From NCBI RefSeq assembly GCF_916618755.1, contig NZ_CAKAKB010000003.1, positions 1,116,001 to 1,180,000 on the forward strand: 64,000 nt of DNA. The letters are read 5' to 3'. Every line of letters begins with the position of its first letter. Position 1 is the first letter of the stretch. The notes under the pieces were generated by a model. That model was not told where the DNA came from and did not search any database. It saw only the letters and a program-made list of their open reading frames with translations. This document shows, one piece after another, positions 1 to 8,369 of this stretch. The stretch is from Actinotalea sp. Marseille-Q4924 (GTDB lineage: Bacteria > Actinomycetota > Actinomycetes > Actinomycetales > Cellulomonadaceae). Position numbers and translations under genes: made by a program.

Positions 1-767
1 TCCTCGTCCGGGTCGTACTCCAGGGCGGAGCGGAACACGTAGGCGTTGCGGGCGTCCTGGGTGCGCAGGGACCCCTCCTCCGGGTCCTCCGACAGGGCCA
101 CCCGCAGGGTCGTCACCTCGTCGGCGCGCTGGAGGATCTCCTGCCGGTCCAGCAGGGTGTAGCCCGGCACCTCGGTGACCCGGCCGTCGCTCGCCTCGCC
201 GTCCTCGACGGTCCGCAGCGGCTCCTGCGCGGTGCCCACCCGGACGTCGCCGGACCCGGTGACGACCGCGAGACCGAGGTCGCCGCCGTCGCTCTCGACG
301 ACCGCGACCTGGTACGCGTCCGAGCCCTCGACGCGGCGCTCGTTGTCGATGAGCAGGAACTCGATCGCGTCCTGCTTGGTCGAGTTGTGCCCGTCGCCGT
401 AGTTGGTGAAGGCCACGAAGACGGTGTAGACGACGACGAAGATCTGGAACGCGAAGAGGAAGATCAGCCCCGGGAGGATGTACTTCATCGGCAGCGTCCT
501 GCGGGAGAAGTACACGACGTCGACCGCGACGACGATCGCGACCATGCCGGCGAGGATCCCGTAGGAGCCGATCGTCCACGCCGACCACGCGATCCACACG
601 CCGAGGGCGTTGACGAGGGCCATGAGCATGAGCTTCGTGAGGAAGCCGGGCCCGTAGTCGCGGGCGGGCGCCGTCCCGGTGCGACGGGGCCTGGCCGGTC
701 CCGGGGTGCGGTCGCCCGGCGCCATGGCGTCGGCGGCCTCGACCTGCGGTGGGTGGGGGCTGCTCAT
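1..767 (-). CDS. malF: Maltose/maltodextrin ABC transporter permease MalF, partial
   Basis: The gene enters from the left edge, so only the N-terminal 255 residues are present. The start ATG (767-765) follows a strong GGAGGT ribosome site. About 40 hydrophilic residues precede two adjacent membrane spans (around residues 45-90) and a third (around 95-118, ending FTNYGDG). A long extracytoplasmic stretch follows. This is the layout of MalF, whose large loop after the third helix docks the binding protein. MalF is an inner channel subunit importing maltose or maltodextrins with MalG and an ATPase. It lies 213 bp downstream of malE on the same strand, so it belongs to a malEF(G) operon. The assignment rests on topology and context. 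Confidence 0.88.
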   Translation of the reverse strand, partial: MSSPHPPQVEAADAMAPGDRTPGPARPRRTGTAPARDYGPGFLTKLMLMALVNALGVWIAWSAWTIGSYGILAGMVAIVVAVDVVYFSRRTLPMKYILPGLIFLFAFQIFVVVYTVFVAFTNYGDGHNSTKQDAIEFLLIDNERRVEGSDAYQVAVVESDGGDLGLAVVTGSGDVRVGTAQEPLRTVEDGEASDGRVTEVPGYTLLDRQEILQRADEVTTLRVALSEDPEEGSLRTQDARNAYVFRSALEYDPDE

Positions 768-916
768 CACTACCTCCGTGCGGGCTCGTCAGCGCATCGG
801 CTGAGCACCCGCGCTCCGGTGCGGGGGCCGCAGCGGCGCACCGGAGGCGAGGGGCACGTCGTCGTGCGCCTTGCTCGCATCATGGCACCGCCCCGGCGGG
901 AACTGGGGGTCATGCG

Positions 917-957
917 CGCGTGGCGCGCAACCGGGGGTGCCGGTTGCGCGCCACGCG
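917..957. repeat. Perfect 17-bp inverted repeat between malE and malF
   Basis: Arms 917-933 and 941-957 are perfectly complementary around a 7-nt loop. The stem is very GC-rich and not followed by a T run. It lies in the malE-malF gap on the transcribed strand. Such hairpins after binding-protein genes commonly stabilise the upstream mRNA or partly terminate transcription, so that binding protein exceeds permease. That role is inferred. Confidence 0.7.
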
Positions 958-980
958 GTCGTGCTGTGCTCGCTCGAGCG

Positions 981-2243
981 TCAGGCAGCGGCGTCGAGGG
1001 CGGCCTGGATGTCGGCGACCATCTGCTCCCAGGCGGCGGCCGGGTCGGCTGCCGCGCCGGAGACGATCTGCGCCTCGGTCACGCCCCAGAACTCCCACAC
1101 CGAACCCATCTCGGGGATGGACGGCATCGGGACGGCGTCCGAGCCCACGGCGCGGAAGCCGGCCGTGATGGGGTCGGACGACGCGGCGTCGGCGGCGGCG
1201 ATGAGCGCCGGCGGACGGCCGCCGGCCTCGTAGAGCGCCGTCTGGGCCTCCTCCGTCGCCATGAAGTTGACGAGGAAGTCGTTGGCGAGGAGCTCGTTCT
1301 CCGTCTGCGCGGAGATGTAGAAGCCCTGAACACCCACGAACGGCTGGGCCGGCTGGTCACCGGCGGCGGGGATCGGGTCGATCGACAGGTTCAGGCCCTC
1401 GAACGACTCGATCATCCAGGGGCCACCGATGATGAACGGCGACTCACCGTTGGCGAACGCCTCCACGGCGACGTCGTAGGTGACGGCCGTGTCGAGCACG
1501 CCCGCCTGGCCCTGCTCCTGCAGCCACGTGGCGAACGCGGTGCCGGCCTCGCCGCCGAGCGCGAGCTCGGGGGTGTAGGAGCCGTCCTCGTTCTGGACGA
1601 AGACCGGGGCGCCGAACGACGTCTGGAAGGGGTACATCGTGTAGGGGTCACCCGTCTCACCCATCTGGATGAGGATCGGGTAGGGGGTGCCGGCAGCCTG
1701 GCCGGCCGCGACGGCGTCGTCCCACGTCGCCGGCGCCTCGGGGGCCAGGTCGGTGTTGCGGATGAGCGCGATGTTCTCGACCGCGTACGGGAGGCCGTAG
1801 ACCTGGCCGTCCTGCGTGAACGCCTGGAGCGCGACCTCCTCGAAGCCCTCCGCCGCGTCGCCGAGCTCGATCGGGGCGACGACGCCGTTGGCCGTCAGGC
1901 CACCCAGCCAGTCGTGCGCGCCGACCGTGATGTCCGGGCCCTCGCCGGTCGGGACCTGGGCGAGGAAGTCCGGACGGATGTCGTCGAAGTTCTTCTGGAC
2001 CAGCTCGACCGTGGTGCCGGTCTCGGCCTCGAAGTCCGCCGCAGCGGCCTCGACGGCCTTCTGCCGCGTCTCGTCGACCCAGATCGTCAGGCTGCCGCCC
2101 TCGGACTCGGGGGCCTCCTCGTCCGTGGTCTCCTCGGCCGTGGGCTCCGCGGCCTCCGGCTCCTCGGCGTCACCGCCACCGCAGGCGGACAGGGTGAGCG
2201 CGGCGCCCAGGGCGACCGCGACAAACGGGATGCTCCGTCGCAT
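981..2243 (-). CDS. malE: Maltose/maltodextrin-binding lipoprotein MalE
   Basis: A 420-residue extracellular solute-binding protein of family 1. The N-terminus is a lipoprotein signal (MRRSIPF, hydrophobic core, LSAC lipobox with Cys near residue 20), followed by an acidic Glu-rich linker and the mature domain opening with LTIWVDETR. The stretch ANGESPFIIGGPW is typical of maltose-binding proteins. It captures maltose or maltodextrin outside the membrane and delivers it to MalFG. The start ATG (2243) is preceded by GGGAG. It is the first gene of the operon and is transcribed divergently from the LacI-type regulator at 2427, which likely represses it. Confidence 0.92.
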   Translation of the reverse strand: MRRSIPFVAVALGAALTLSACGGGDAEEPEAAEPTAEETTDEEAPESEGGSLTIWVDETRQKAVEAAAADFEAETGTTVELVQKNFDDIRPDFLAQVPTGEGPDITVGAHDWLGGLTANGVVAPIELGDAAEGFEEVALQAFTQDGQVYGLPYAVENIALIRNTDLAPEAPATWDDAVAAGQAAGTPYPILIQMGETGDPYTMYPFQTSFGAPVFVQNEDGSYTPELALGGEAGTAFATWLQEQGQAGVLDTAVTYDVAVEAFANGESPFIIGGPWMIESFEGLNLSIDPIPAAGDQPAQPFVGVQGFYISAQTENELLANDFLVNFMATEEAQTALYEAGGRPPALIAAADAASSDPITAGFRAVGSDAVPMPSIPEMGSVWEFWGVTEAQIVSGAAADPAAAWEQMVADIQAALDAAA

Positions 2244-2352
2244 CGTGGGTGTCTCCCAACACGAGTTCTCCAACTGGCGCGACCTGGCGACACCGCAAGA
2301 TCGAGCCCTGATGACGGCGACGCTAACCGGGGGGCTCGCTTCGGTGCAAGCC

Positions 2353-2382
2353 GTTGCGGTAACTTTCATGCAACGCTTTCGC
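2353..2382. promoter_or_regulatory. Candidate LacI-family (MalR) operator between malE and malR
   Basis: In the 183-bp divergent gap, GTTGC (2353-2357) and GCAAC (2370-2374) form an inverted repeat. It overlaps a TGCAACGCTTTCGC element (2369-2382) resembling the CG-centred half-palindromes bound by LacI/CcpA/MalR proteins. It lies upstream of malE and next to the regulator start. Binding is inferred. Confidence 0.5.
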
Positions 2383-2426
2383 GACGACATGTCTCGGAAC
2401 GAGGACCCCCCACGAGGAGGTGTGCC

Positions 2427-3488
2427 GTGTCCTCTACGCTGCCGCACGTGCGGACCCGTCTGAAGGATCTCGCGGAGCAGGCCGGCGTCAGCACGGCCAC
2501 GGTCTCGCGCGTCCTCAACGGGAAGGCCGGCGTCTCGTCGCAGACACGCAAGTCCGTGCTGGCCGCGCTCGACGTGCTCGGGTACGAGCGACCGGAGAAG
2601 CTCCGCACCCGCTCGGAGGGCCTGGTCGGCCTCATCGTCCCGGAGCTGACGAACCCGGTGTTCCCCGCGCTGGCCCAGTCCGTCGAGAACTCCCTGGCCG
2701 AGCGGGGGTTCACGCCGCTGCTGTGCACCCAGTCCCCCGGTGGCACGACCGAGGACGAGTACGTCGAGATGCTCCTCGAGCACGGTGTCGACGGCATCGT
2801 GTTCGTCTCCGGTCGGCACGCCGACACCACGGCGAGCAACGAGCGGTACCACCGCCTGCGCAGCCGGGGCCTGCCGATCGTGCTGGTCAACGGCTACTCC
2901 GAGGGCATCGACGCCCCGGCCGTCTCCACCGACGACGCGGTCGCGGTCGAGCTCGCGCTGCGCCACCTCACCTCCCTCGGGCACCAGCAGATCGGGCTGG
3001 CCATCGGCCCCGACCGCTACATCCCCGCGCGCCGCAAGCTCGCCGCCTTCACCGCGGCGCTCCGGCGCCGGGACCCCTCTGCGGACCCCAGCCGTCACGT
3101 CGTCACGACGCTCTTCACGGTCGAGGGCGGCCAGGCCGCCGGCGGCGAGCTCATCGACTCCGGCCACACCGCCGTCGTCTGCGCCTCGGATCTCATGGCG
3201 CTCGGCGCGATCCGCGCCGCCCGCGCACGCGGCCTGGCCGTGCCCGACGACGTGTCGGTCGTCGGCTTCGACGACTCGCCGCTCATCGCCTTCACCGACC
3301 CGCCCCTGACGACCATCCGGCAGCCGGTCGTCAGCATGGGCGAGGCCGCGGTGAGCGCCCTGGTGTCGGAGATCTCGGGCACCCGCGTCCCGCGGTCCGA
3401 GCTGCTCTTCCACCCGGAGCTCATCGTCCGTGGCTCGACGGGCGCCGCGCGCCCGGCGGTCACGGTCGCCCAGGCCGCTCCGGCCTGA
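2427..3488 (+). CDS. malR: LacI-family transcriptional regulator, MalR-like
   Basis: A 353-residue repressor. The start GTG at 2427 lies 6 nt after AGGAGG; in-frame codons further upstream have no such support. Residues around 10-60 form the LacI helix-turn-helix (LKDLAEQAGVSTATVSRVLN) plus hinge. The remainder is a periplasmic-binding-protein-like effector domain, with GLIVPELTNPVF at its start and DDVSVVGFDDSPL near its end. It is divergent from malE and directly upstream of a GH13 glucosidase, so it most likely represses the maltodextrin uptake and hydrolysis genes and is relieved by maltose or a maltodextrin. The effector is inferred from neighbours. Confidence 0.88.
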   Translation: MSSTLPHVRTRLKDLAEQAGVSTATVSRVLNGKAGVSSQTRKSVLAALDVLGYERPEKLRTRSEGLVGLIVPELTNPVFPALAQSVENSLAERGFTPLLCTQSPGGTTEDEYVEMLLEHGVDGIVFVSGRHADTTASNERYHRLRSRGLPIVLVNGYSEGIDAPAVSTDDAVAVELALRHLTSLGHQQIGLAIGPDRYIPARRKLAAFTAALRRRDPSADPSRHVVTTLFTVEGGQAAGGELIDSGHTAVVCASDLMALGAIRAARARGLAVPDDVSVVGFDDSPLIAFTDPPLTTIRQPVVSMGEAAVSALVSEISGTRVPRSELLFHPELIVRGSTGAARPAVTVAQAAPA

Positions 3489-3533
3489 GCCGCGCGCCAC
3501 CCGTCCCCCGCACCCCCAGCCCGACGGAGATCC

Positions 3534-5315
3534 GTGAGCTCGCCCGTTCGTCCGCCTGCCCTCAGCACGTCCCTCACCACGACGCCTGTGCACGCCGCCT
3601 CGCCCGCCGGCGCCTGGTGGCGCGACGCGGTGATCTACCAGGTGTACCCGCGCTCCTTCGCCGACGCCGACGGCGACGGGATCGGCGACCTGCCGGGCAT
3701 CACCGCCCGGCTCGACCACCTCGCCGAGCTGGGCGTCGACGCCGTGTGGCTGTCGCCGTTCTACCGCTCGCCGCAGCGGGACGCGGGCTACGACGTCGCG
3801 GACTACCGGGACGTCGACCCGCTCTTCGGCACCCTGGCCGACGCCGACGCCCTCCTGGCGCGCGCCCACAGCCTCGGCCTGCGCGTGATCGTCGACCTGG
3901 TGCCGAACCACACCTCGTCGGACCACCCGTGGTTCCGGGCGGCCCTCGGCGCCGCCCCCGGCAGCCCGGAGCGGGCCCGCTACCTGTTCCGCGACGGCCG
4001 CGGCCCCCACGGTGCCGAGCCGCCGAACAACTGGACCTCCGTGTTCGGCGGCCCGGCGTGGACCCGGGTCACGGAGGCGGACGGCACGCCTGGCCAGTGG
4101 TACCTCCACCTGTTCGACACGAGCCAGCCGGACCTGGACTGGTCGAACCCCGAGGTGCGCGCCGAGCTCGAGGACGTGCTGCGCTTCTGGCTGGACCGCG
4201 GGGTCGACGGGTTCCGCGTCGACGTGGCGCACGGCATGGTCAAGGCGCCCGGTCTGCCCGACTGGGACGGCACGACGGCGATGATCGACGGCGGCCACGA
4301 CGGGACGTACGGCTCCGAGGACGGCGCCACCGGCTCTGGCAGCGCCGGCCCGATGTGGGACCAGGAGGGCCTGCACGACATCTACCGCTCGTGGAACCGC
4401 GTGCTCGCGGAGTACGACGGCGACCGTGCGCTCGTGGCGGAGGCGTGGGTCGAGCCGATGTCCCGGCTGGCGCGCTACGTCCGCCCGGGCGAGATGCACC
4501 AGGCGTTCAACTTCGCGTTCCTCACCACGCTGTGGTCCGGACCCGCCCTGCGCGCGGTCGTGACCGGGTCGCTCGAGGCCAACGACGAGGTCGGCGCGCC
4601 GACCACCTGGGTGCTGTCCAACCACGACGTCGTCCGGCACCCCTCGCGCCTGGGTCTTGAGGTCCCCGGGTCGCGACCCAACGGCATCGGCACGACCGAC
4701 CCGCAGCCGGACGCCGAGCTCGGTCTGCACCGTGCCCGCGCCGCGTCGCTGCTCATGCTCGCCCTGCCCGGCTCCGCCTACGTCTACCAGGGCGAGGAGC
4801 TGGGGCTGCCCGAGCACACGACCCTCCCCGACGAGGAGCGCCAGGACCCGGCGTGGTGGCGGTCGGGGCACACGGAGCGCGGCAGGGACGGCTGCCGCGT
4901 CCCCCTCCCGTGGGAGGCGGACGCGCCCGCCTACGGCTTCTCCCCCGGCGGCCGCAGCTGGCTCAGCCAGCCGGACGTCTTCGCGGACCACGCGCTCGAC
5001 CAGCAGCGCGGCGTGCCGGGCTCGACCTACGAGCTGTACCGCACGGCCCTGCACGTCCGCCGCGAGCGCTCGCTCGGCACGGGCTCCCTGGCCTGGGTGA
5101 GCGGGCTGCGCACGACTGCGGGGGACGTCGTCGGCGACGACGTGCTCGCCCTCGTGAACCGGGACCTCCTCGTGGTGACGACCGTCGGTGGCGCGGAGGC
5201 GGTGCTGCCGCGCGGCTGGGAGCCGGTGGTGACGTCCGGGCCGACGAGGGCGTCCGACGAGGGCGGCGTGCTCGTCCCGCCGGACACGACCGTGTGGGCG
5301 GTCCTCAGGGACTGA
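3534..5315 (+). CDS. GH13 alpha-glucosidase / oligo-1,6-glucosidase family
   Basis: A 593-residue cytoplasmic glycoside hydrolase with no signal peptide. The start GTG (3534) follows CGGAGA. Near the N-terminus WWRDAVIYQVYPRSF and GDGIGDLPGI are hallmarks of the alpha-glucosidase/oligoglucosidase branch. The catalytic elements are present: nucleophile Asp in GFRVDVAHG, acid/base Glu in LVAEAWVEP, and transition-state Asp in LSNHDVVRH. A C-terminal beta domain follows. It would release glucose from imported maltodextrins. It lies 45 bp after malR on the same strand and is probably co-transcribed. Its stop overlaps the convergent gene at 5305 by 11 bp. Exact linkage specificity (alpha-1,4 or alpha-1,6) cannot be read from sequence. 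Confidence 0.9.
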   Translation: MSSPVRPPALSTSLTTTPVHAASPAGAWWRDAVIYQVYPRSFADADGDGIGDLPGITARLDHLAELGVDAVWLSPFYRSPQRDAGYDVADYRDVDPLFGTLADADALLARAHSLGLRVIVDLVPNHTSSDHPWFRAALGAAPGSPERARYLFRDGRGPHGAEPPNNWTSVFGGPAWTRVTEADGTPGQWYLHLFDTSQPDLDWSNPEVRAELEDVLRFWLDRGVDGFRVDVAHGMVKAPGLPDWDGTTAMIDGGHDGTYGSEDGATGSGSAGPMWDQEGLHDIYRSWNRVLAEYDGDRALVAEAWVEPMSRLARYVRPGEMHQAFNFAFLTTLWSGPALRAVVTGSLEANDEVGAPTTWVLSNHDVVRHPSRLGLEVPGSRPNGIGTTDPQPDAELGLHRARAASLLMLALPGSAYVYQGEELGLPEHTTLPDEERQDPAWWRSGHTERGRDGCRVPLPWEADAPAYGFSPGGRSWLSQPDVFADHALDQQRGVPGSTYELYRTALHVRRERSLGTGSLAWVSGLRTTAGDVVGDDVLALVNRDLLVVTTVGGAEAVLPRGWEPVVTSGPTRASDEGGVLVPPDTTVWAVLRD

Positions 5316-6732
5316 CCGGCACGCCGACGACGCCGTCCCTCGCCTGGACGACGACGGCGCCGTCGGCCGGGACGAGCATCCGCGTCCCCTGGGGCAGCGG
5401 CACCCGCCAGACCTCGAGCCCGTCGTCCAGGTCCAGCGCCGCCAGGTCCGTCGTGCCCACGCCCGGCACGGGCAGCAGCACGGTCCGGCCGTCGGTGAGC
5501 GGCACGGGGTCCACCGCGGCGGCGGTCTCGACGCGCCAGCGGACGCGTCCCGTCGCGCGGTCGTGGGCGACCACCTCCGCCGAGGCGGCGAGCAGCACCA
5601 CCCCGGAGACGTCCGCGACGGGCGACGGGCGCGGGCCCGGAGGGACACGCCACAGCTCGTGCACGGACCGGCCAGCCCCCGGCGCCACCACGCGCGTGCC
5701 CTCGCGACGGGGCAGGAGCGCGACCGGGTTCGTCGCGTCGGTCACGAGCGGCCAGACCGGGGACGCCGTCGGGCGGCGCCGCGACGTCGCCGGGACGTGC
5801 GTGGCCAGCGGGCTGCCGTCGGCGAGCGCGACCGTGGCGCGCCGGTTGCCGCGCACGGTGAGCGTCCGGCCGTCCTGGAGCACCGCGGTCCCCACCGCGT
5901 CGGGCGTCGCCACGCCCGGGTCCGAGACCGTGCGCCAGCGCAGCACGGCGGCCTGCGGGTCCCACCGGCACACGACGACGGAGCCGTCGTCCCGCGCGAC
6001 GACGAGGACGAGGTCACCGTCCAGGAGGAGGCTCGTGACGAGCCGCCCGTCCTCCTCGAGCCGGGCGCTGGCGCGACCGTCGGCGGTGTCCACGATCTCC
6101 ACCAGCGTGCGACGGCGCAGGTCGTCCTCGGGTCCGTCGGCCCACCAGCCGCTGCGGTAGCAGGCGGCGTCGGCACCCAGGGGGCTCCACGGCGTCGTCC
6201 GCTCGAACTGGATGTCGACCTCGTCGTCCGCCAGGAGCGAGCACCAGCCCGACGTGCCGCGCTCGCCCACGGTCCACCGCACCTCGCCGGTCCGGGCGTC
6301 GAGCGCCTCCATCATGTGCCCCGCCGAGGAGACGAGGACGGCGTCGTCCACCACACCGAGCAGCAGCACGTCCGGCCGCGTCCACGACGGTCCGGGTCCG
6401 GTCACGGGGTCGAGGACGCCGGGCACGGCCGCGAGCCGGGCCGCCGCGGCCGTCGACCGCGCCTCGGTGGCGACGTTGAGCGTGAGGACCGCCGCACCGG
6501 CGACGGCGAGGCTCGTCACGGTGACGAGACCCCGGCGGGAACGGTCCCGCAGCACCGCCCCGTGGTCGGAGCGCGCCGGGTGCCGCGAGGTGCTCCGCCC
6601 CGCGTCGGACCGGGGCTCGTCGTCCTCGACGAGCTCCACGTCCACGTCGTGCACGGTGGCCACGCCGGGGTGCCAGGTCCCGCGCTGCGGGCCGGGCCGG
6701 GCCGACGGGGCGCCGTCGGTACGGCGCCGCAT
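5305..6732 (-). CDS. PQQ/beta-propeller membrane-anchored protein, paralogue 1 of 3
   Basis: A 475-residue protein. An N-terminal cytoplasmic tail carries the acidic motif VDVELVEDDEP. One membrane span follows (around residues 70-92), then an extracytoplasmic domain with repeated blades such as ALDARTGEVRW, AHDRATGRVRW and ALDLDDGLEVW, each ending in the PQQ-type G-x-x-x-W signature. The fold is a PQQ/BamB-like beta-propeller, without evidence of a dehydrogenase active site. A TATCCT hexamer sits exactly 6 nt before the ATG (6732), suggesting leaderless transcription. It is one of three tandem paralogues. The function is unknown; scaffolding or ligand sensing is possible. Confidence 0.8.
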   Translation of the reverse strand: MRRRTDGAPSARPGPQRGTWHPGVATVHDVDVELVEDDEPRSDAGRSTSRHPARSDHGAVLRDRSRRGLVTVTSLAVAGAAVLTLNVATEARSTAAAARLAAVPGVLDPVTGPGPSWTRPDVLLLGVVDDAVLVSSAGHMMEALDARTGEVRWTVGERGTSGWCSLLADDEVDIQFERTTPWSPLGADAACYRSGWWADGPEDDLRRRTLVEIVDTADGRASARLEEDGRLVTSLLLDGDLVLVVARDDGSVVVCRWDPQAAVLRWRTVSDPGVATPDAVGTAVLQDGRTLTVRGNRRATVALADGSPLATHVPATSRRRPTASPVWPLVTDATNPVALLPRREGTRVVAPGAGRSVHELWRVPPGPRPSPVADVSGVVLLAASAEVVAHDRATGRVRWRVETAAAVDPVPLTDGRTVLLPVPGVGTTDLAALDLDDGLEVWRVPLPQGTRMLVPADGAVVVQARDGVVGVPVSP

Positions 6733-6806
6733 CCTCCGAGGATAGGTCGGACGTCCCGGCGACGGCAGGGGTGGGGCTGTCCCGGGCCACGCCGTGCCCG
6801 CCGTCC

Positions 6807-8318
6807 TCACCCGAGCGCGGTGATGCCGTCCCCGGACTCGACCAGGAGGATGCCGTGCGCCGACCGGACGCCCTTGGTCCCGTCGGGCAGGGGTGTGCGC
6901 CACAGCTCGGCGCCGGAGCGCCCGTCGACGGCGAGGAGCGCTCCCGCCGGCGTGCCGTCCTGCACGGGCAGGGCGACCACGGTCCCGTCCGTGAGCGGGT
7001 GCAGCCTCGGCACGTCGGCGAGGGGCAGCCGCCAGAGCTCCCGGCCGCCGGCGAGGTCGACCGCCCAGGCCTCGACGGTGTCCGTGAGCACGGCGACCGG
7101 TCCGACCTCCGTGAGCAGGCGTAGGTCGGCCGCGTCGTTCGGACCACGCAGCGCGAGGGGTGACTCCCACAGCGGGGATCCCGTCGTCGGGTCCACGGCG
7201 ACCACCGTGCCCCGGTCCGACCGGTGGAGGAGCAGCGCGGGCGGCGCGGTCCCCGTGCGCACCTCCGGCAGCAGCGGGTCGCCGGTGCCCGACCAGCGCG
7301 TGGCGCCGTCGGTGCCGACCACCGCGCTCGACGCGCCGACGCCGCCTCCGCGGACGACGACGGCGGCGCCGTCGGGGAGGTGGCCGACGACGACGGGATG
7401 GCGCTGCGCCTCCGTGCCGGGACGGTCCCTCTCCTCGCCGGACGCCAGGTCGACGGTGACCGTGCCCGACCCCACGAAGCTCACCGTCCCGGCGCCGCGG
7501 TGCACCGCCACCCCGTTGCTGCGGCGGTCGGTCACCCGGTGCTCGCTGCGGAACGTCCACCGTGGTGCGCCGGTACGGGGGTCCCAACGGGCGACGCTCA
7601 CGCGTCCGGACGCGTCCGCCCACGCGTGGAGGAGGTCCTCGCCGGCCACGTCGGAGACGAGGAGGCCGCCGTCGACCTCACGCGTGGCGACGACGGCGCC
7701 CGTGCCCGCGTCGTGGACGGTCGCCGTGGTGTGCCGGACCCGGGTCCCGAGGCGTCCGGCGACCCACCGACCCTCCTCGCACACCACGAACGCGGCCGGA
7801 CGCACGTCGGGTGGCACCCGGGTCAGCGCGGACCCGTCCGGGGTCCTGTCCAGCGCCGAGCACCAGACGGAGCCGCCCGGCGGGGGCCGCCCGGTGTCCC
7901 ACCGCACGGCGCCGGTCTTCGGGTCGACCGCCTGCAGCGGACCGTCCGGGGTGGTGACGAGGACGTCGCGCTCGCCGAGGCCGGCGACCCAGGCTCCAGG
8001 CAGCCGCCACTGCTCCACGGGCAGCACGTGCACCGACCGCAGCAGCCCGGGCTGCGCCTCCAGAGCGGCCGCCACGACCGCCTGCTGCCGGCTCTGCAGG
8101 ACGCCCGCGACGCCGAGCAGGACCACCACCGCCAGGACCGCGACGGACCGGCGGCGACCCACCACGGGGCGGAAGCCGGGCCGTCGCTCGGCGGGCGGTC
8201 CAGCGGCCGGGGTGGCCGCGGCGTGCGCGCGGGGGGCGCGGTCCGACACCCGCTCGTCCTCGACGAGCACCACCTCGACGTCGGCCGCCCGGCCGGCGCC
8301 GCGCGAAGGGCGACGCAT
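6807..8318 (-). CDS. PQQ/beta-propeller membrane-anchored protein, paralogue 2 of 3
   Basis: A 503-residue paralogue of its neighbours. The N-terminus carries VEVVLVEDER, then a Pro/Ala-rich linker, one membrane helix (around residues 55-75) and a propeller domain with blades such as AVDPKTGAVRWDTG, AVDPTTGSPLWESP and AVDGRSGAELWRTP. Conserved Cys pairs in the second blade region (VWCSAL, AFVVCEE) may form an extracellular disulfide. TACTCT lies exactly 6 nt before the ATG (8318). The function is unknown. Tandem retention of three copies suggests distinct ligands or a hetero-oligomer, which is inference. Confidence 0.8.
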   Translation of the reverse strand: MRRPSRGAGRAADVEVVLVEDERVSDRAPRAHAAATPAAGPPAERRPGFRPVVGRRRSVAVLAVVVLLGVAGVLQSRQQAVVAAALEAQPGLLRSVHVLPVEQWRLPGAWVAGLGERDVLVTTPDGPLQAVDPKTGAVRWDTGRPPPGGSVWCSALDRTPDGSALTRVPPDVRPAAFVVCEEGRWVAGRLGTRVRHTTATVHDAGTGAVVATREVDGGLLVSDVAGEDLLHAWADASGRVSVARWDPRTGAPRWTFRSEHRVTDRRSNGVAVHRGAGTVSFVGSGTVTVDLASGEERDRPGTEAQRHPVVVGHLPDGAAVVVRGGGVGASSAVVGTDGATRWSGTGDPLLPEVRTGTAPPALLLHRSDRGTVVAVDPTTGSPLWESPLALRGPNDAADLRLLTEVGPVAVLTDTVEAWAVDLAGGRELWRLPLADVPRLHPLTDGTVVALPVQDGTPAGALLAVDGRSGAELWRTPLPDGTKGVRSAHGILLVESGDGITALG

Positions 8319-8369
8319 CGTCGAAGAGTACGTCCGGCCCGCAACCGCCGCCCGAGGGGGTGCACGGGC

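Noticed and set aside
387-2426. Long open frame continuing upstream of malR
   Set aside because: It runs antisense across malE, is Arg/Asp/Gly-rich shadow sequence, and the GTG at 2427 has a perfect AGGAGG site and a normal LacI N-terminus.
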